From positions 5,332,001-5,396,000 of the forward strand of contig NZ_CP009282.1 in the NCBI RefSeq assembly GCF_000758605.1: a DNA stretch of 64,000 nt, written 5' to 3'. Shown here piece after piece: positions 9,735 to 18,439 of this stretch. Source of the DNA: Paenibacillus sp. FSL R5-0912 (GTDB taxonomy: Bacteria > Bacillota > Bacilli > Paenibacillales > Paenibacillaceae). The notes under the pieces are model-generated. The model saw nothing but the letters and a program-made list of their open reading frames with translations, was not told the origin of the DNA and searched no databases. The position numbers and the translations under genes are program-made. Every line of letters starts with the position of its first letter. Positions within the stretch are counted from its first letter, which is position 1.

Positions 9735-11819
9735 TCAATAAATCTTGCGTGCTCCGGAATCTTCTATACCGCTCTTGCGGTAAAAGTAAGTATTGATCTG
9801 GTCGCGCCACTCCTTGGCATGCGCAGCCTGTCCCCGCAGACGTTCCTCTACCTGCACATACAACCCCTCTGCGATCCTTCCCTTCAATCCGTTCCAGGCA
9901 GCCAGCAGCCCGTCAGCACGTTCCGCACCTGCAAAATGGGTGTCGTAGATATGCTGAATCACAGTTTTGCCGGAATGCAGCACATGGGTGTAAGGCACAT
10001 GATGGAAGAACAGCAGCAGTTCATCCGGACATTCTTCCAGCGAATCATAGCGCTGCGCATTGTTGCCCATATACTGGGCGCTGTATCCGGTGCCTGTAGC
10101 CACAGTCCGGTCTACACCGATTCCCTGATGATCGGCATAATGGTAGGTACCCCATTGTGAATATTCATAGCCGTCAACATTAGGTCCATAGTGATGCTCA
10201 GGGTTAATCATCCAGCCCACGCCAAGCGGTGCTGTATAGGACTCGTAAATCTCCCAGGAATCCAGTAGAATCCGGCTGATTACGCCGGCAACCGCAGCCT
10301 CTGCACCAAACGTCAGGGCGATCCACTCCGCAGCTATTTCTTCCGCGCTAAGCTCCGGGTTCCAGGCCAGCCGCCCGAATCCGTAAAGATTCGCCTGAGC
10401 CAGCAGATGACCGGTCCAATTCCGGTCATTGCCCACATTGGATACCGCGGCCACACCGCTGTAACGGTTGCCCCATAACGAGCCGTCAACGATATGCTTC
10501 ACCGGAGCCGTTCCGCCTTGGGCCAGCGTATCAAATTCCATAATCTCTTTCCACTGCGGAACCAGGTAACAGACATGACGCTGCTGTCCGGTATACTCCT
10601 GGGCAATTTGAAATTCAATTACCTGATTGGTCTGTTCAAGCGCCCCGAACAGCGGAGATACCGGTTCTCTGACCTGGAAATCCATCGGGCCGTTCTTGAT
10701 CTGCAGAATTACGTTATCATGGAACTTACCGTCAAGCGGCTTGAAATGATCATAGGCTGCTCTCGCCCGGTCCGTCTTGCGGTCACGCCAGTCCTGCTTG
10801 CAGTTGTACACGAAGCAGCGCCAGATAACGATGCCGCCGAACGGCTCCAGCGCCTCCGCCAGCATATTGGCGCCATCGGCATGATCCCGCCCGTACGTGA
10901 ACGGGCCTGGCCGGTTCTCCGAATCGGCCTTGACCACGAATCCGCCGAAATCAGGAATCACCGTATAGATTTCAGCCGCTTTCGTCTTCCACCACTCCCG
11001 GACTCCGGTGTCCAGCGGATCTGCAGTTCCTACTTCACCTTCATGCATCGGGCCCGCGAAGTTCACGCTCAGGAACAGCCGGATACCATAGGTTCTGAAT
11101 ACATCAGCGATTCTCGCTACATCGGGCAGGTAGGTGGAGATAAACAATGTTTCCAGCGCATGAACGTTCACGTTATTGATCGCAATGGCATTAATCCCTG
11201 CGGTAGACATCAGCCGAGCGTAATCGGTAATTCTGTTAAAATCATCCGTGAAGCGGTTATTCTCATAGAGGAAGGATCTCCCCGAATATCCCCGCTCTAC
11301 ACTGCCGTCGAAATTATCCCAATGGTTGATCATGCGCAGCGCGTTCACCGGATTCACGGTTTCATCCAGACGCTCAATGTCTTTCAGACCTCCAATCAGG
11401 CGCAGGAGGTGGAAGACACCATACAGCACACCTGCCGGTGCGGAAGCCCCTACGGCAATGCACTTCTGGGTCAGGCTGGTGCGGATCGCGAATCCTTCCG
11501 GTCCTACCCCTTGAATCGTCTTCACATCAAATACATCCTGAATCAGCGGATTGCCACCATGGAAGGTGCCGAATGCTATGGTGAATCCGCCCGCAGCCGG
11601 TGAAGCCCCTGCCTCAATGTCCAGCATCGAGGCAATCCCTCTCTGCCATTCACGCAGCGCCGCTTGCACCGTCTCCTGCTCTTCCGTCACGGTTACGGCC
11701 CCGCACCATTTCACATATTGCGTATATAGATTGCCTTGCGGCAGCTTCGGGTAGCTTAACCAGGCGTCGTATCCGCTGCCGGCTACTACGGCAGTCTGAT
11801 TGTCCGGTTGTTGTCTCAT
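9735..11819 (-). CDS. aguA: Alpha-glucuronidase, GH67
   Basis: This 694-residue protein is the usual length for the family. It removes (4-O-methyl)glucuronic acid from the non-reducing end of xylo-oligosaccharides made by xylanases. Visible family segments are INHWDNFDGSVERGYSGRS (about 164-182), VVKADSENRPGP (about 295-306, conserved acidic residue E301), and YDHFKPLDGKFHDN with QVREPVSPLFG (about 356-392), which carry the conserved catalytic Asp/Glu region. There is no signal peptide, so it acts on imported aldouronic acids in the cytoplasm. The start has GGAGGAG nine bases upstream. It is divergent from an AraC regulator. A UxuR-like palindrome sits in the intergenic region, and a Nif3-like gene follows. 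Confidence 0.95.
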   Translation of the reverse strand: MRQQPDNQTAVVAGSGYDAWLSYPKLPQGNLYTQYVKWCGAVTVTEEQETVQAALREWQRGIASMLDIEAGASPAAGGFTIAFGTFHGGNPLIQDVFDVKTIQGVGPEGFAIRTSLTQKCIAVGASAPAGVLYGVFHLLRLIGGLKDIERLDETVNPVNALRMINHWDNFDGSVERGYSGRSFLYENNRFTDDFNRITDYARLMSTAGINAIAINNVNVHALETLFISTYLPDVARIADVFRTYGIRLFLSVNFAGPMHEGEVGTADPLDTGVREWWKTKAAEIYTVIPDFGGFVVKADSENRPGPFTYGRDHADGANMLAEALEPFGGIVIWRCFVYNCKQDWRDRKTDRARAAYDHFKPLDGKFHDNVILQIKNGPMDFQVREPVSPLFGALEQTNQVIEFQIAQEYTGQQRHVCYLVPQWKEIMEFDTLAQGGTAPVKHIVDGSLWGNRYSGVAAVSNVGNDRNWTGHLLAQANLYGFGRLAWNPELSAEEIAAEWIALTFGAEAAVAGVISRILLDSWEIYESYTAPLGVGWMINPEHHYGPNVDGYEYSQWGTYHYADHQGIGVDRTVATGTGYSAQYMGNNAQRYDSLEECPDELLLFFHHVPYTHVLHSGKTVIQHIYDTHFAGAERADGLLAAWNGLKGRIAEGLYVQVEERLRGQAAHAKEWRDQINTYFYRKSGIEDSGARKIY

Positions 11820-11929
11820 GCCAACATCTCCTCCAGTGTATTAATCATGTTTAGCGGGCGTATGACCGGGCAGGTATCGCTGAGCCACGGTTATTAACAC
11901 AGCCGTGAAGCTCAGGCTTCTTCGCCCAT

Positions 11930-11941
11930 CTTGTATACTAG
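11930..11941. promoter_or_regulatory. Predicted GntR/UxuR-type operator upstream of aguA
   Basis: CTTGTATACTAG matches 11 of 12 bases of the palindrome in the uxuA promoter region. It is 111 bp before the aguA start on the minus strand, inside the aguA/araC divergent region. Confidence 0.5.
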
Positions 11942-11990
11942 TTCCTGTTCAGGTTCATCCTACCACGCTGCCGCCGGACGGGAACATTGT

Positions 11991-12037
11991 CAAATCAAGC
12001 AATTATTTACCCAAATCAAGCAGGTTTCAGCTATACT
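11991..12037 (+). promoter_or_regulatory. Tandem 11-bp direct repeats next to an activator-type promoter
   Basis: CAAATCAAGCA occurs perfectly twice (11991-12001 and 12012-12022) with a period of 21 bp, two helical turns. A TATACT -10 box follows at 12032-12037, with no consensus -35. Paired same-direction half-sites abutting the -35 position are the classic layout for an AraC-family dimer. The likely ligand is the AraC protein encoded downstream, which may control itself and the divergent aguA. Confidence 0.55.
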
Positions 12038-12110
12038 AAAAACGAGATAATGGATCGCGTAAAACGAATACACTCGTTAATTCTAACGCAAGTGTCAGGG
12101 GGAGAATCTA

Positions 12111-13016
12111 TTGGTTTCCGCTTTTTTACCGCCTGTATTGGGTCAATGCCTTAGTGAAACGATCATCCCGGATGTGAAAACCACGCTTAACCTGTTTGGT
12201 ATGCATCTGCGCAAGGTCAGCGGGGAATGGGATTATCCGCTGCACGCCCATCCGCAATATGAATTCAACTATGTGCTCGAAGGGGAGCAACTGTTTACCG
12301 TTAATAACCGCAGCTATATCCAACGGGCCGGAGACTTAGTACTGCTCCGGCCGGGAGATTCTCATGCCAGCCGCAGCGGAAACGGCCAGGCTTTTACGTA
12401 TTTCTGCATTCATTTTGATATCGATGACAAGCTCCTGATCTCCTTGCTCAGCCGCCTGGATCACGTACTCTTCCCTTCCGCAAGCAATATTGCCCATAAG
12501 CTAGGGCCCATCCTCTCCAAATTGGTGGATATTTCAGGCTCTATCTCGGGAGACATCACCATGTCACAGCGCATGAGGCTGCAGTCCGCCGTCTTCGATC
12601 TGTTCGCCCAGCTGTGGGAAGCCTTCTCTATTGAAGCTGATCTGTCTTCCCCTGCCACCTATGAGAAGATTGAGCTGGCCCACCAGATCCGCGGCCGCCT
12701 TCAGGGGCTGGTCTACCAGCAATTCAAGCTGGAGCTGCCCTATGACAGCCATTACGGAATTGATGATATTGCCTCGGAGCTCGGGATCAGCGCCTCGCAC
12801 TGCTACCGGGTGTTCCGCCAGGTGTTCGGCATCTCGCCCCGGGAGTTTCTGTCCGAACAGATGCTCCATGAAGCTAAGGTCCTGCTGGATGATCCCAGCC
12901 TGTCCGTCAGCCGGATATCAGGCATTCTCGGCTACCGCGATATTGCCCATTTCAGCCGGCAGTTCAAGCGCTGGCACGGCACCTCACCGCGCGAATACCG
13001 CGAGTCCGGACTATAG
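12111..13016 (+). CDS. AraC-family regulator with N-terminal cupin domain
   Basis: This 301-residue protein starts with TTG, supported by AGGGGGAG seven bases before it. An N-terminal cupin sugar-sensing domain (HAHPQYEFNYVLEG, about 44-57) is followed by a C-terminal AraC helix-turn-helix pair (about 205-298, LGISASHCYRVFRQVFGISPREF and LGYRDIAHFSRQFKRWHGTSP). It is divergent from the GH67 gene and preceded by tandem 11-bp repeats. A soluble sensor of xylo-oligosaccharides or aldouronates that activates aguA is the simplest reading. Confidence 0.9.
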   Translation: MVSAFLPPVLGQCLSETIIPDVKTTLNLFGMHLRKVSGEWDYPLHAHPQYEFNYVLEGEQLFTVNNRSYIQRAGDLVLLRPGDSHASRSGNGQAFTYFCIHFDIDDKLLISLLSRLDHVLFPSASNIAHKLGPILSKLVDISGSISGDITMSQRMRLQSAVFDLFAQLWEAFSIEADLSSPATYEKIELAHQIRGRLQGLVYQQFKLELPYDSHYGIDDIASELGISASHCYRVFRQVFGISPREFLSEQMLHEAKVLLDDPSLSVSRISGILGYRDIAHFSRQFKRWHGTSPREYRESGL

Positions 13017-13022
13017 GCCTCC

Positions 13023-13073
13023 ATGCCAAATATCCCTGCCTTCATGTCACATGAGTGCAGGGATATTTGGCAT
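13023..13073. terminator. Long inverted repeat between convergent genes
   Basis: A perfect 17-bp stem (ATGCCAAATATCCCTGC and its complement) encloses a 17-nt loop that itself contains CATG...CATG. It lies between the converging araC and gntR genes. There is no T-run on either side, so it may be a bidirectional terminator or an mRNA-end-protecting hairpin. Confidence 0.6.
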
Positions 13074-13098
13074 CTGCCAGACGGTCCAGAATACGGAT

Positions 13099-13764
13099 TT
13101 ATTGCTTGATATAAGTGGCAAAATGCTCCTGAAAGTTCGTCGAATCAATATCTGCCCGCAGATGATGATGCAGCAGCTCATCGATCCCCGCCGTGTCCCC
13201 CTGCAGGGTATAATCCAGCAGCTGCTGATGCTCCTGCTGAATCGTAGCCAGCTTCTCGTCCTTCAGCATATGCAGCTTCCGGTAGCGGATGTAATGCACA
13301 TTGAACTGCTGCAGCACCCCCCACAGGAATTCTCGTCCGGCCAGGCCGAACATGGTGCGGTGAAATTGATCATCCAGCTGCAGGAAAACCTCGGCCCCCT
13401 CGGCCTGCTCAATACACTTCTGCTGCTGCGCAAGGTTGCCCCTCAGCTCATGCAGCCCCTTCAGCGGAATATTACCGGCCAGCGACTTCATAATTTCCTT
13501 CTCCAGCACATTGCGGAGATAGATTATCTGCTCCACCGACTCCAGATCTATGTACGAGACCAGATTGCCTTTTTTGGGATAGATGTCCACGTACTGCTCC
13601 AGGGACAATTGCTTCAGCACATCCCGGATCGGCGTCCGCGACAGCTGGAAGCGTTCGGAAAGCGCGGTCTCACTGATCATCGACCCGGGCTTCAGCGCAA
13701 GCGAGAGAATTTCCTGTTTCAGATACGACATTATTTCTTTCTTGGAAGTCATGGAATGGACCAA
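13099..13764 (-). CDS. GntR-family regulator, FadR/FCD subgroup (UxuR-like)
   Basis: This protein of 217-221 residues has an N-terminal winged helix (about 10-70, LSERFQLSRTPIRDVLKQL) and an all-helical FCD effector domain with the metal-type His pattern (QLDDQFHRTMF near 127-137, HHHLR near the C-terminus). The start is either TTG at 13764 or ATG at 13752; neither has a strong ribosome site. It is divergent from uxuAB. A perfect CTTGTATACAAG palindrome lies just downstream of the uxuA promoter, as expected for a repressor relieved by a hexuronate intermediate such as fructuronate or mannonate. Effector identity is inferred from context. Confidence 0.88.
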   Translation of the reverse strand: MVHSMTSKKEIMSYLKQEILSLALKPGSMISETALSERFQLSRTPIRDVLKQLSLEQYVDIYPKKGNLVSYIDLESVEQIIYLRNVLEKEIMKSLAGNIPLKGLHELRGNLAQQQKCIEQAEGAEVFLQLDDQFHRTMFGLAGREFLWGVLQQFNVHYIRYRKLHMLKDEKLATIQQEHQQLLDYTLQGDTAGIDELLHHHLRADIDSTNFQEHFATYIKQ

Positions 13765-13819
13765 CTTTCTGTACGATATTCTTCTCCACTCATTATATAG
13801 AAAACAGATAGGAATTACA

Positions 13820-13848
13820 TTGACAAAGCATAAAGCTTATTCTATGAT
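13820..13848 (+). promoter_or_regulatory. Sigma-A promoter of uxuAB
   Basis: TTGACA at 13820-13825, a 17-bp spacer and TATGAT at 13843-13848 form an almost perfect vegetative promoter. It lies about 130 bp before the uxuA start. The GntR-type palindrome at 13864-13875 overlaps or follows the expected start site. Confidence 0.85.
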
Positions 13849-13863
13849 CAATACGAATCCTAG

Positions 13864-13875
13864 CTTGTATACAAG
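13864..13875. promoter_or_regulatory. Perfect GntR/UxuR-type operator CTTGTATACAAG
   Basis: This fully symmetric 12-bp site lies 15 bp after the uxuA -10 box and in the divergent region of the gntR gene. It fits the FadR/FCD consensus TNGT..ACNA. Near-identical copies occur at 6113 and 11930, both upstream of uronate genes. Repression by steric block of uxuAB transcription is the likely mechanism. Confidence 0.7.
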
Positions 13876-13975
13876 ATAATCATATCACAAAACGTTTTAT
13901 CCGTATGGTCAATTGTCACAAGGCTTCAGAATGATTGTATTTGTATTTATGTTTAATACCAAGGAGGAAATGACA

Positions 13976-15052
13976 ATGAATATGACTTGGAGATGGTATG
14001 GCGAGGGCAACGACAATATTACCCTTGACCATGTACGTCAAATTCCCGGAGTAATGGGCATCGTCTGGTCGCTGCATCACAAGGTAGCGGGTGAAGTATG
14101 GGAAATGGAAGAAATCCAGAAGGTTGCCGATCAGATTACAGCCAAAGGCTTCAGCACAGCGGTTGTAGAAAGCGTTAACGTTCATGATGATATCAAGATC
14201 GGGCTGCCGTCCCGCGACAAATACATTGACATCTATATCGATACCATCCGCAAGCTGGCCAAGGTCGGCGTTAAGGTCATCTGCTACAACTTCATGCCGG
14301 TGTTCGACTGGACCCGTACTGAGCTGTATAAGGAGCTGCCGGACGGATCGAATGCACTCTTTTATGAAAAGGCTGCCATTACGGATAATCCGCGCGAAAT
14401 GGTGGACCGGATTCTGAGGGGTGCCGGAGAATTCACAATGCCGGGCTGGGAGCCGGAGCGGCTGGAGAAGCTGGATGATCTGTTCGCGGCTTACGCCGAT
14501 GTCACCGAGGATATCCTGTTCGACAACCTGAAGTATTTCCTGGAGCGCATTATTCCGGTGTGTGAAGAAGTGGATATCCGTATGGCGATTCACCCTGACG
14601 ATCCGGCCTGGCCGATCTTCGGACTGCCGCGCATCATCCGCAGCCGCGATTCCATCCGCCGTTTCCTGGACATGGTCGACAGTCCGTATAACGGCCTTAC
14701 CTTCTGTACAGGTTCGCTTGGAACCAACCCGCAGAATGATCTTCCGGCGATGATCCGCGAATTCCACGACCGGATTTATTTCGCCCATATTCGCAACGTG
14801 AAGGTATTCGACAATGGCGACTTCATTGAAGTATCCCACCGGGGGCAAGATGGCAGCGTGGATGTGGCTGAGGTTGTCAAAGCTTACCACGAGAACGGAT
14901 ACACTGGCTATGTGCGTCCGGACCACGGCAGACATCTCTGGGGCGAAGAGAAAAACTGCCGTCCGGGTTATGGCCTGTACGACAGAGCGATGGGCATTAT
15001 GTATCTGCTGGGCGTATGGGACAGCCTGGAGAATGCCAAGGGGGCGAAATAA
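13976..15052 (+). CDS. uxuA: D-mannonate dehydratase
   Basis: This 358-residue TIM-barrel enzyme converts D-mannonate to 2-keto-3-deoxy-D-gluconate in hexuronate breakdown. Recognisable family segments are MTWRWYGEGNDNITLDHVRQ at the N-terminus, GIVWSLHHKV, RMAIHPDDPAWPIFGLPRI and VRPDHGRHLWGE, with the metal-binding His and Cys (FCTGSLG) residues in place. The ATG at 13976 is eight bases after AAGGAGG; an ATG six bases earlier is too close to it. It is the first gene of the uxuAB operon under the TTGACA/TATGAT promoter. Confidence 0.96.
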   Translation: MNMTWRWYGEGNDNITLDHVRQIPGVMGIVWSLHHKVAGEVWEMEEIQKVADQITAKGFSTAVVESVNVHDDIKIGLPSRDKYIDIYIDTIRKLAKVGVKVICYNFMPVFDWTRTELYKELPDGSNALFYEKAAITDNPREMVDRILRGAGEFTMPGWEPERLEKLDDLFAAYADVTEDILFDNLKYFLERIIPVCEEVDIRMAIHPDDPAWPIFGLPRIIRSRDSIRRFLDMVDSPYNGLTFCTGSLGTNPQNDLPAMIREFHDRIYFAHIRNVKVFDNGDFIEVSHRGQDGSVDVAEVVKAYHENGYTGYVRPDHGRHLWGEEKNCRPGYGLYDRAMGIMYLLGVWDSLENAKGAK

Positions 15053-16669
15053 ATGCTGAGCCTCACCAGAAGCAGCATTGCGGACCGTGAAGCCTGGGAA
15101 GCCGCAGGTGTAGAGCTGCCGCAGTTCGATTTCGCAGCGGTAGCACAGAATACACTGGATAAGCCGGAGTGGGTTCACTTTGGCGCCGGAAATATCTTCA
15201 GAGGCTTCGTGGCCAATGCCCACCAGAAGCTGCTCGACAGCGGCAAGGCAGATACCGGTATCATTGCTGCCGAGACCTTCGACTTCGAGATGATCGACAA
15301 GGTCTACAAGCCTTATGATAATCTGACTCTGCTGGTATTGATGAATGCGCGCGGCGACTTCCAGAAGAGAATCGTCAGCAGCATCGTGGAAGGTCTCACA
15401 GCGGATAAGACCCGCGAAGCGGATTACAGCCGCCTGACCGCAGTGTTCGAGAATCCCAGCCTGCAGATGGCCAGCTTCACGATTACGGAAAAAGGCTATT
15501 CCCTCACCGGACCGAACGGCCAGTATCTGGGTATCGTCGAGATGGATATCGCCGGCGGTCCGGAGCAGCCGGTCCATGCGATGAGCATCGTCTGCTCCTT
15601 CGCTTACCGGCGTTATCTGAAGGGACAGCATCCGATGACCTTCGTCAGCATGGACAACTGCTCGCATAACGGCGATAAGCTGAAGAACGGCATGGTTACG
15701 ATCGCCAAAGAATGGGCGGCCAAAGGCCATGTAGAAGAAGGCTTCGTTGCTTATCTTGAGGATGAGCAGAAGATTACCTTTCCGCTGTCCATGATTGACA
15801 AAATCACGCCGCGCCCGTCCGAATCGGTGCAGGCGGCGCTGCTGGAGCAGGGAATCGGCGGCATGGATGTGATCGTCACCTCCAAGAATACGTACACCGC
15901 CCCCTTCGTCAACGCCGAGATCAGCGAGTACCTGGTGATTGAAGATAAATTCACCAACGGCCGCCCGGCGCTGGAAGAAGCCGGTGTCATCTTCACCGAC
16001 CGGGATACGGTCAACAATGTCGAAACCATGAAGGTAACTACCTGCCTCAATCCGCTGCATACTGCGCTGGCAGTAACCGGCTGTCTGCTCGGTTACACGC
16101 TGATTGCCGATGAGATGAAGGATGATACCTTGCGGAAGCTCGTGGAGATTATTGGCTACAAAGAAGGCCTGCCGGTGGTTGTAGACCCGGGCATTCTGAG
16201 TCCGAAGCAGTTCCTCGATGAAGTGCTGCAGGAGCGCTTCGCCAATCCGTTCATTCCGGATACCCCCCAGCGGATTGCTACCGATACTTCGCAGAAGGTC
16301 GGCATCCGCTTCGGCGAGACGATCAAGTCGTACATCCGCCGTGAGGAGCTCGATCCGGCGCAGCTTACGGCCATTCCGCTGGCAATTGCAGCTTGGTGCC
16401 GGTATTTGCTCGGCGTGAACGATGAAGGCGGCGTGTTCGCGCTGAGTCCCGACCCGCTACTGGAAGCTTTACAGGCCCGGCTGGAAGGAATTACGCTAGG
16501 CGCGAATGCAGAGCAGGCAGCGAAGGTGCGGGCGGTTCTCGAGGATCAAGCCATCTTCGGCGTTGACCTGTACGCCATTGGACTGGGTGAAGTCATCCAA
16601 GGGATGTTCACTGAGATGCTGGCGGGCCCCGGTGCTGTGCGGGCTACGCTGGAGAAATATATCGCCTGA
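15053..16669 (+). CDS. uxuB: D-fructuronate reductase (mannonate oxidoreductase)
   Basis: This 538-residue member of the mannitol dehydrogenase superfamily reduces D-fructuronate to D-mannonate with NADH, the step before UxuA. The N-terminal Rossmann motif HFGAGNIFRGF (about 42-52) binds NAD. The catalytic segment YTAPFVNAEISEYLVIEDKFTNGRP and the C-terminal helical domain are present. It starts immediately after the uxuA stop, so the two are translationally coupled. Glucuronate isomerase (UxaC) and the KDG kinase/aldolase needed to complete the pathway are not in the window. Confidence 0.93.
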   Translation: MLSLTRSSIADREAWEAAGVELPQFDFAAVAQNTLDKPEWVHFGAGNIFRGFVANAHQKLLDSGKADTGIIAAETFDFEMIDKVYKPYDNLTLLVLMNARGDFQKRIVSSIVEGLTADKTREADYSRLTAVFENPSLQMASFTITEKGYSLTGPNGQYLGIVEMDIAGGPEQPVHAMSIVCSFAYRRYLKGQHPMTFVSMDNCSHNGDKLKNGMVTIAKEWAAKGHVEEGFVAYLEDEQKITFPLSMIDKITPRPSESVQAALLEQGIGGMDVIVTSKNTYTAPFVNAEISEYLVIEDKFTNGRPALEEAGVIFTDRDTVNNVETMKVTTCLNPLHTALAVTGCLLGYTLIADEMKDDTLRKLVEIIGYKEGLPVVVDPGILSPKQFLDEVLQERFANPFIPDTPQRIATDTSQKVGIRFGETIKSYIRREELDPAQLTAIPLAIAAWCRYLLGVNDEGGVFALSPDPLLEALQARLEGITLGANAEQAAKVRAVLEDQAIFGVDLYAIGLGEVIQGMFTEMLAGPGAVRATLEKYIA

Positions 16670-16701
16670 TGGGCAGGTGATACGAGATAGGTACTTACCG
16701 A

Positions 16702-16732
16702 AAGACCGGGACGGTTGGTCCCGGTCTTCTTT
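16702..16732 (+). terminator. Rho-independent terminator of uxuAB
   Basis: An 11-bp perfect stem AAGACCGGGAC / GTCCCGGTCTT has loop GGTTG and is followed by CTTTTA, 32 bp after the uxuB stop. Confidence 0.9.
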
Positions 16733-16770
16733 TATATCCAACCCCTCCGTTCTTCCTTCCACCCTTCACT

Positions 16771-17778
16771 TCAGCCTTGTTTACTAAGAAACAGTTCTAT
16801 CTGCTCCATATAACCATCAACTGTAATCTTCCGAGGGGCAAAGAGACTGATCATCAATGCACGCAGAGCAGAATCAGCCGTTTGGACCCGAAGCATAGAA
16901 TGCTCGGTGTCCGGGAACAGCCTAACCGTGAGCAGTGAGGCAGGGCTGATGTTCTCACGGTACACCGACTCCGTTTGCTCCACATCTACATTCAAGTCCT
17001 CTTCGCCAAGCAGCAGGAGCACCGGGGATTTGAAGTTCTGTAGCTCATTCGTAGCGTCTGACAGAAAGTTCCGGCGGACAAATGACCAGCGTTCTGCGGA
17101 CATTGCCTCCTTCGGATGAGTCAATTGTGTATATTCTTCATAGTCTGCTCCCTGAAGCAAAAGCTCGTCCACTTGCTGCTCGTAGGTGATCTGACGCTTA
17201 ATTTCCTCGGCGGTATACCCGTCCTTCTTCATCTGCTGCCGGGTATTATACGCCCCCTGCTGCAGCCAATTGATGGCCGGTGAGACCAGAATGCTGAATG
17301 CGAGCGTTTCTTGTGCCGCAAGCTTCGGAATCACCCAACCCGCTTGGCTGGCTCCCCATACACCAACCCGCCCGCTATCCACGAACGTCTGCGCTCTGGC
17401 CCAGGCCAGTGCCTGTCCGGCTTCCTCCACCCGATCCCCGATACTCTGCTCAAGCCAGCTGCCTGCGGATCCATTGATTCCTCTTTTATTAAGCGACAGA
17501 GAGGCATACCCCAGCGAGGCGAGCCGTTCCCAGAGTGGTTTGTATCCGTCATGATGTGAAGCATCGACCGGTCCGTCGCCATGGATGAATAGTACTAAAC
17601 CCAGTCCGCCTGCGGCGTTCTTAGGGAGCGTCAGTATCCCCGTTAATTTGCCCTGCGGGGTGGGAATCTCAACGGACTGCTCTATCATTTCAAACGTATT
17701 CTGACGCACAATATAAAGACCCGCACCAAGCAGTATACCTAACACGATGATTAAGCTAATTACGATTTTCTTGTTCAT
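16771..17778 (-). CDS. Membrane-anchored alpha/beta hydrolase
   Basis: This 335-residue protein has an N-terminal membrane anchor (about 5-24) and an alpha/beta hydrolase fold. The oxyanion motif is LFIHGDGPVD (about 63-72), the nucleophile is S144 in GASQAG, and the likely remaining triad is D261 (GEEDLN) and H293 (DTEHSM). It resembles the BAAT/acyl-CoA thioesterase-like or dienelactone-hydrolase-like peptidase group. The ATG at 17778 has a GGAGG site overlapping the end of the acetyltransferase gene, so the two overlap by 23 bp. It is third in a MerR-led operon, suggesting a stress or detoxification role. The substrate is unknown. Confidence 0.85.
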   Translation of the reverse strand: MNKKIVISLIIVLGILLGAGLYIVRQNTFEMIEQSVEIPTPQGKLTGILTLPKNAAGGLGLVLFIHGDGPVDASHHDGYKPLWERLASLGYASLSLNKRGINGSAGSWLEQSIGDRVEEAGQALAWARAQTFVDSGRVGVWGASQAGWVIPKLAAQETLAFSILVSPAINWLQQGAYNTRQQMKKDGYTAEEIKRQITYEQQVDELLLQGADYEEYTQLTHPKEAMSAERWSFVRRNFLSDATNELQNFKSPVLLLLGEEDLNVDVEQTESVYRENISPASLLTVRLFPDTEHSMLRVQTADSALRALMISLFAPRKITVDGYMEQIELFLSKQG

Positions 17779-18439
17779 ATGAACCTCCATATTGCCTGCT
17801 GATCATATACTCCCACTTCACTTCACCGGACAGAAATTTGCTTAACAGGCTATACTCTTCCGCTTGGGTGCTGAATCCAAGCCGTTCATACAAACTCTTG
17901 GCAGCCCTGTTGTTTCCAGAGACATGCAGGCTTAAATATGTTAATCGCGGATGATCCTGCATAAATTGTTGTGCCCGGCCTATCAGCAGTTGCCCTACAC
18001 CTTTACCCTGATGTTCAGGATGAACCGCAAGATCTGCGATATAGCATTCTCCCGGCAATGGGTCATAGTTCAAGCCATAGAGTGTGGCCAGCAGCAGCAG
18101 TGTATTTCTTGTGCCAATCGCTGTAATCTGCTTCCATGCAGAAAGCTTGGCGGATTCAGCCGCCTTTCCGGTGATACTTACAGAGTTCTTGTGCCACTTC
18201 AGGCTAAGGGTACCCGCCACTACCCCGCCTCGCAGCGCCACCACCCGTTTCGTGCACAGACCTTCCGCTGAATGCTCCAGCAGCTGCTCAAAAAACACGG
18301 CTAACTCCCCTGGATCAACCTTGGCTAGCGCCATAAACTTACTCTGGAATCCATGCACAATGATCCGGCTGACCTCAAGATTATGTTCCGGCTGTATGTC
18401 TACAGTGGTAATCGTTTTGGGAACAGAAGAATGGGTCAT
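17756..18439 (-). CDS. GNAT-family N-acetyltransferase
   Basis: This 227-residue protein has the GNAT core in its second half: LAVHPEHQGKGVGQLLIGRA (about 142-161) is the acetyl-CoA-binding motif A (Q/RxxGxG/A). The N-terminal part carries strand elements (GGVVAGTLSLKWH). Its start codon overlaps the stop of the merR gene (ATGA-type overlap of 4 bp), indicating translational coupling. The acceptor substrate cannot be told. Confidence 0.9.
   Translation of the reverse strand: MTHSSVPKTITTVDIQPEHNLEVSRIIVHGFQSKFMALAKVDPGELAVFFEQLLEHSAEGLCTKRVVALRGGVVAGTLSLKWHKNSVSITGKAAESAKLSAWKQITAIGTRNTLLLLATLYGLNYDPLPGECYIADLAVHPEHQGKGVGQLLIGRAQQFMQDHPRLTYLSLHVSGNNRAAKSLYERLGFSTQAEEYSLLSKFLSGEVKWEYMISRQYGGSYEQENRN

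Noticed and set aside
13885..13896. AAAACGTTTT near uxuA as a CcpA site
   Set aside because: It lacks the outer TG...CA bases of the cre consensus and is a simple A/T dyad.
13916..16060. A 714-codon open frame on the minus strand across uxuA and uxuB
   Set aside because: It is antisense to two well-recognised enzymes with strong ribosome sites. The frame is open because of codon bias in GC-rich genes, and its product resembles nothing.
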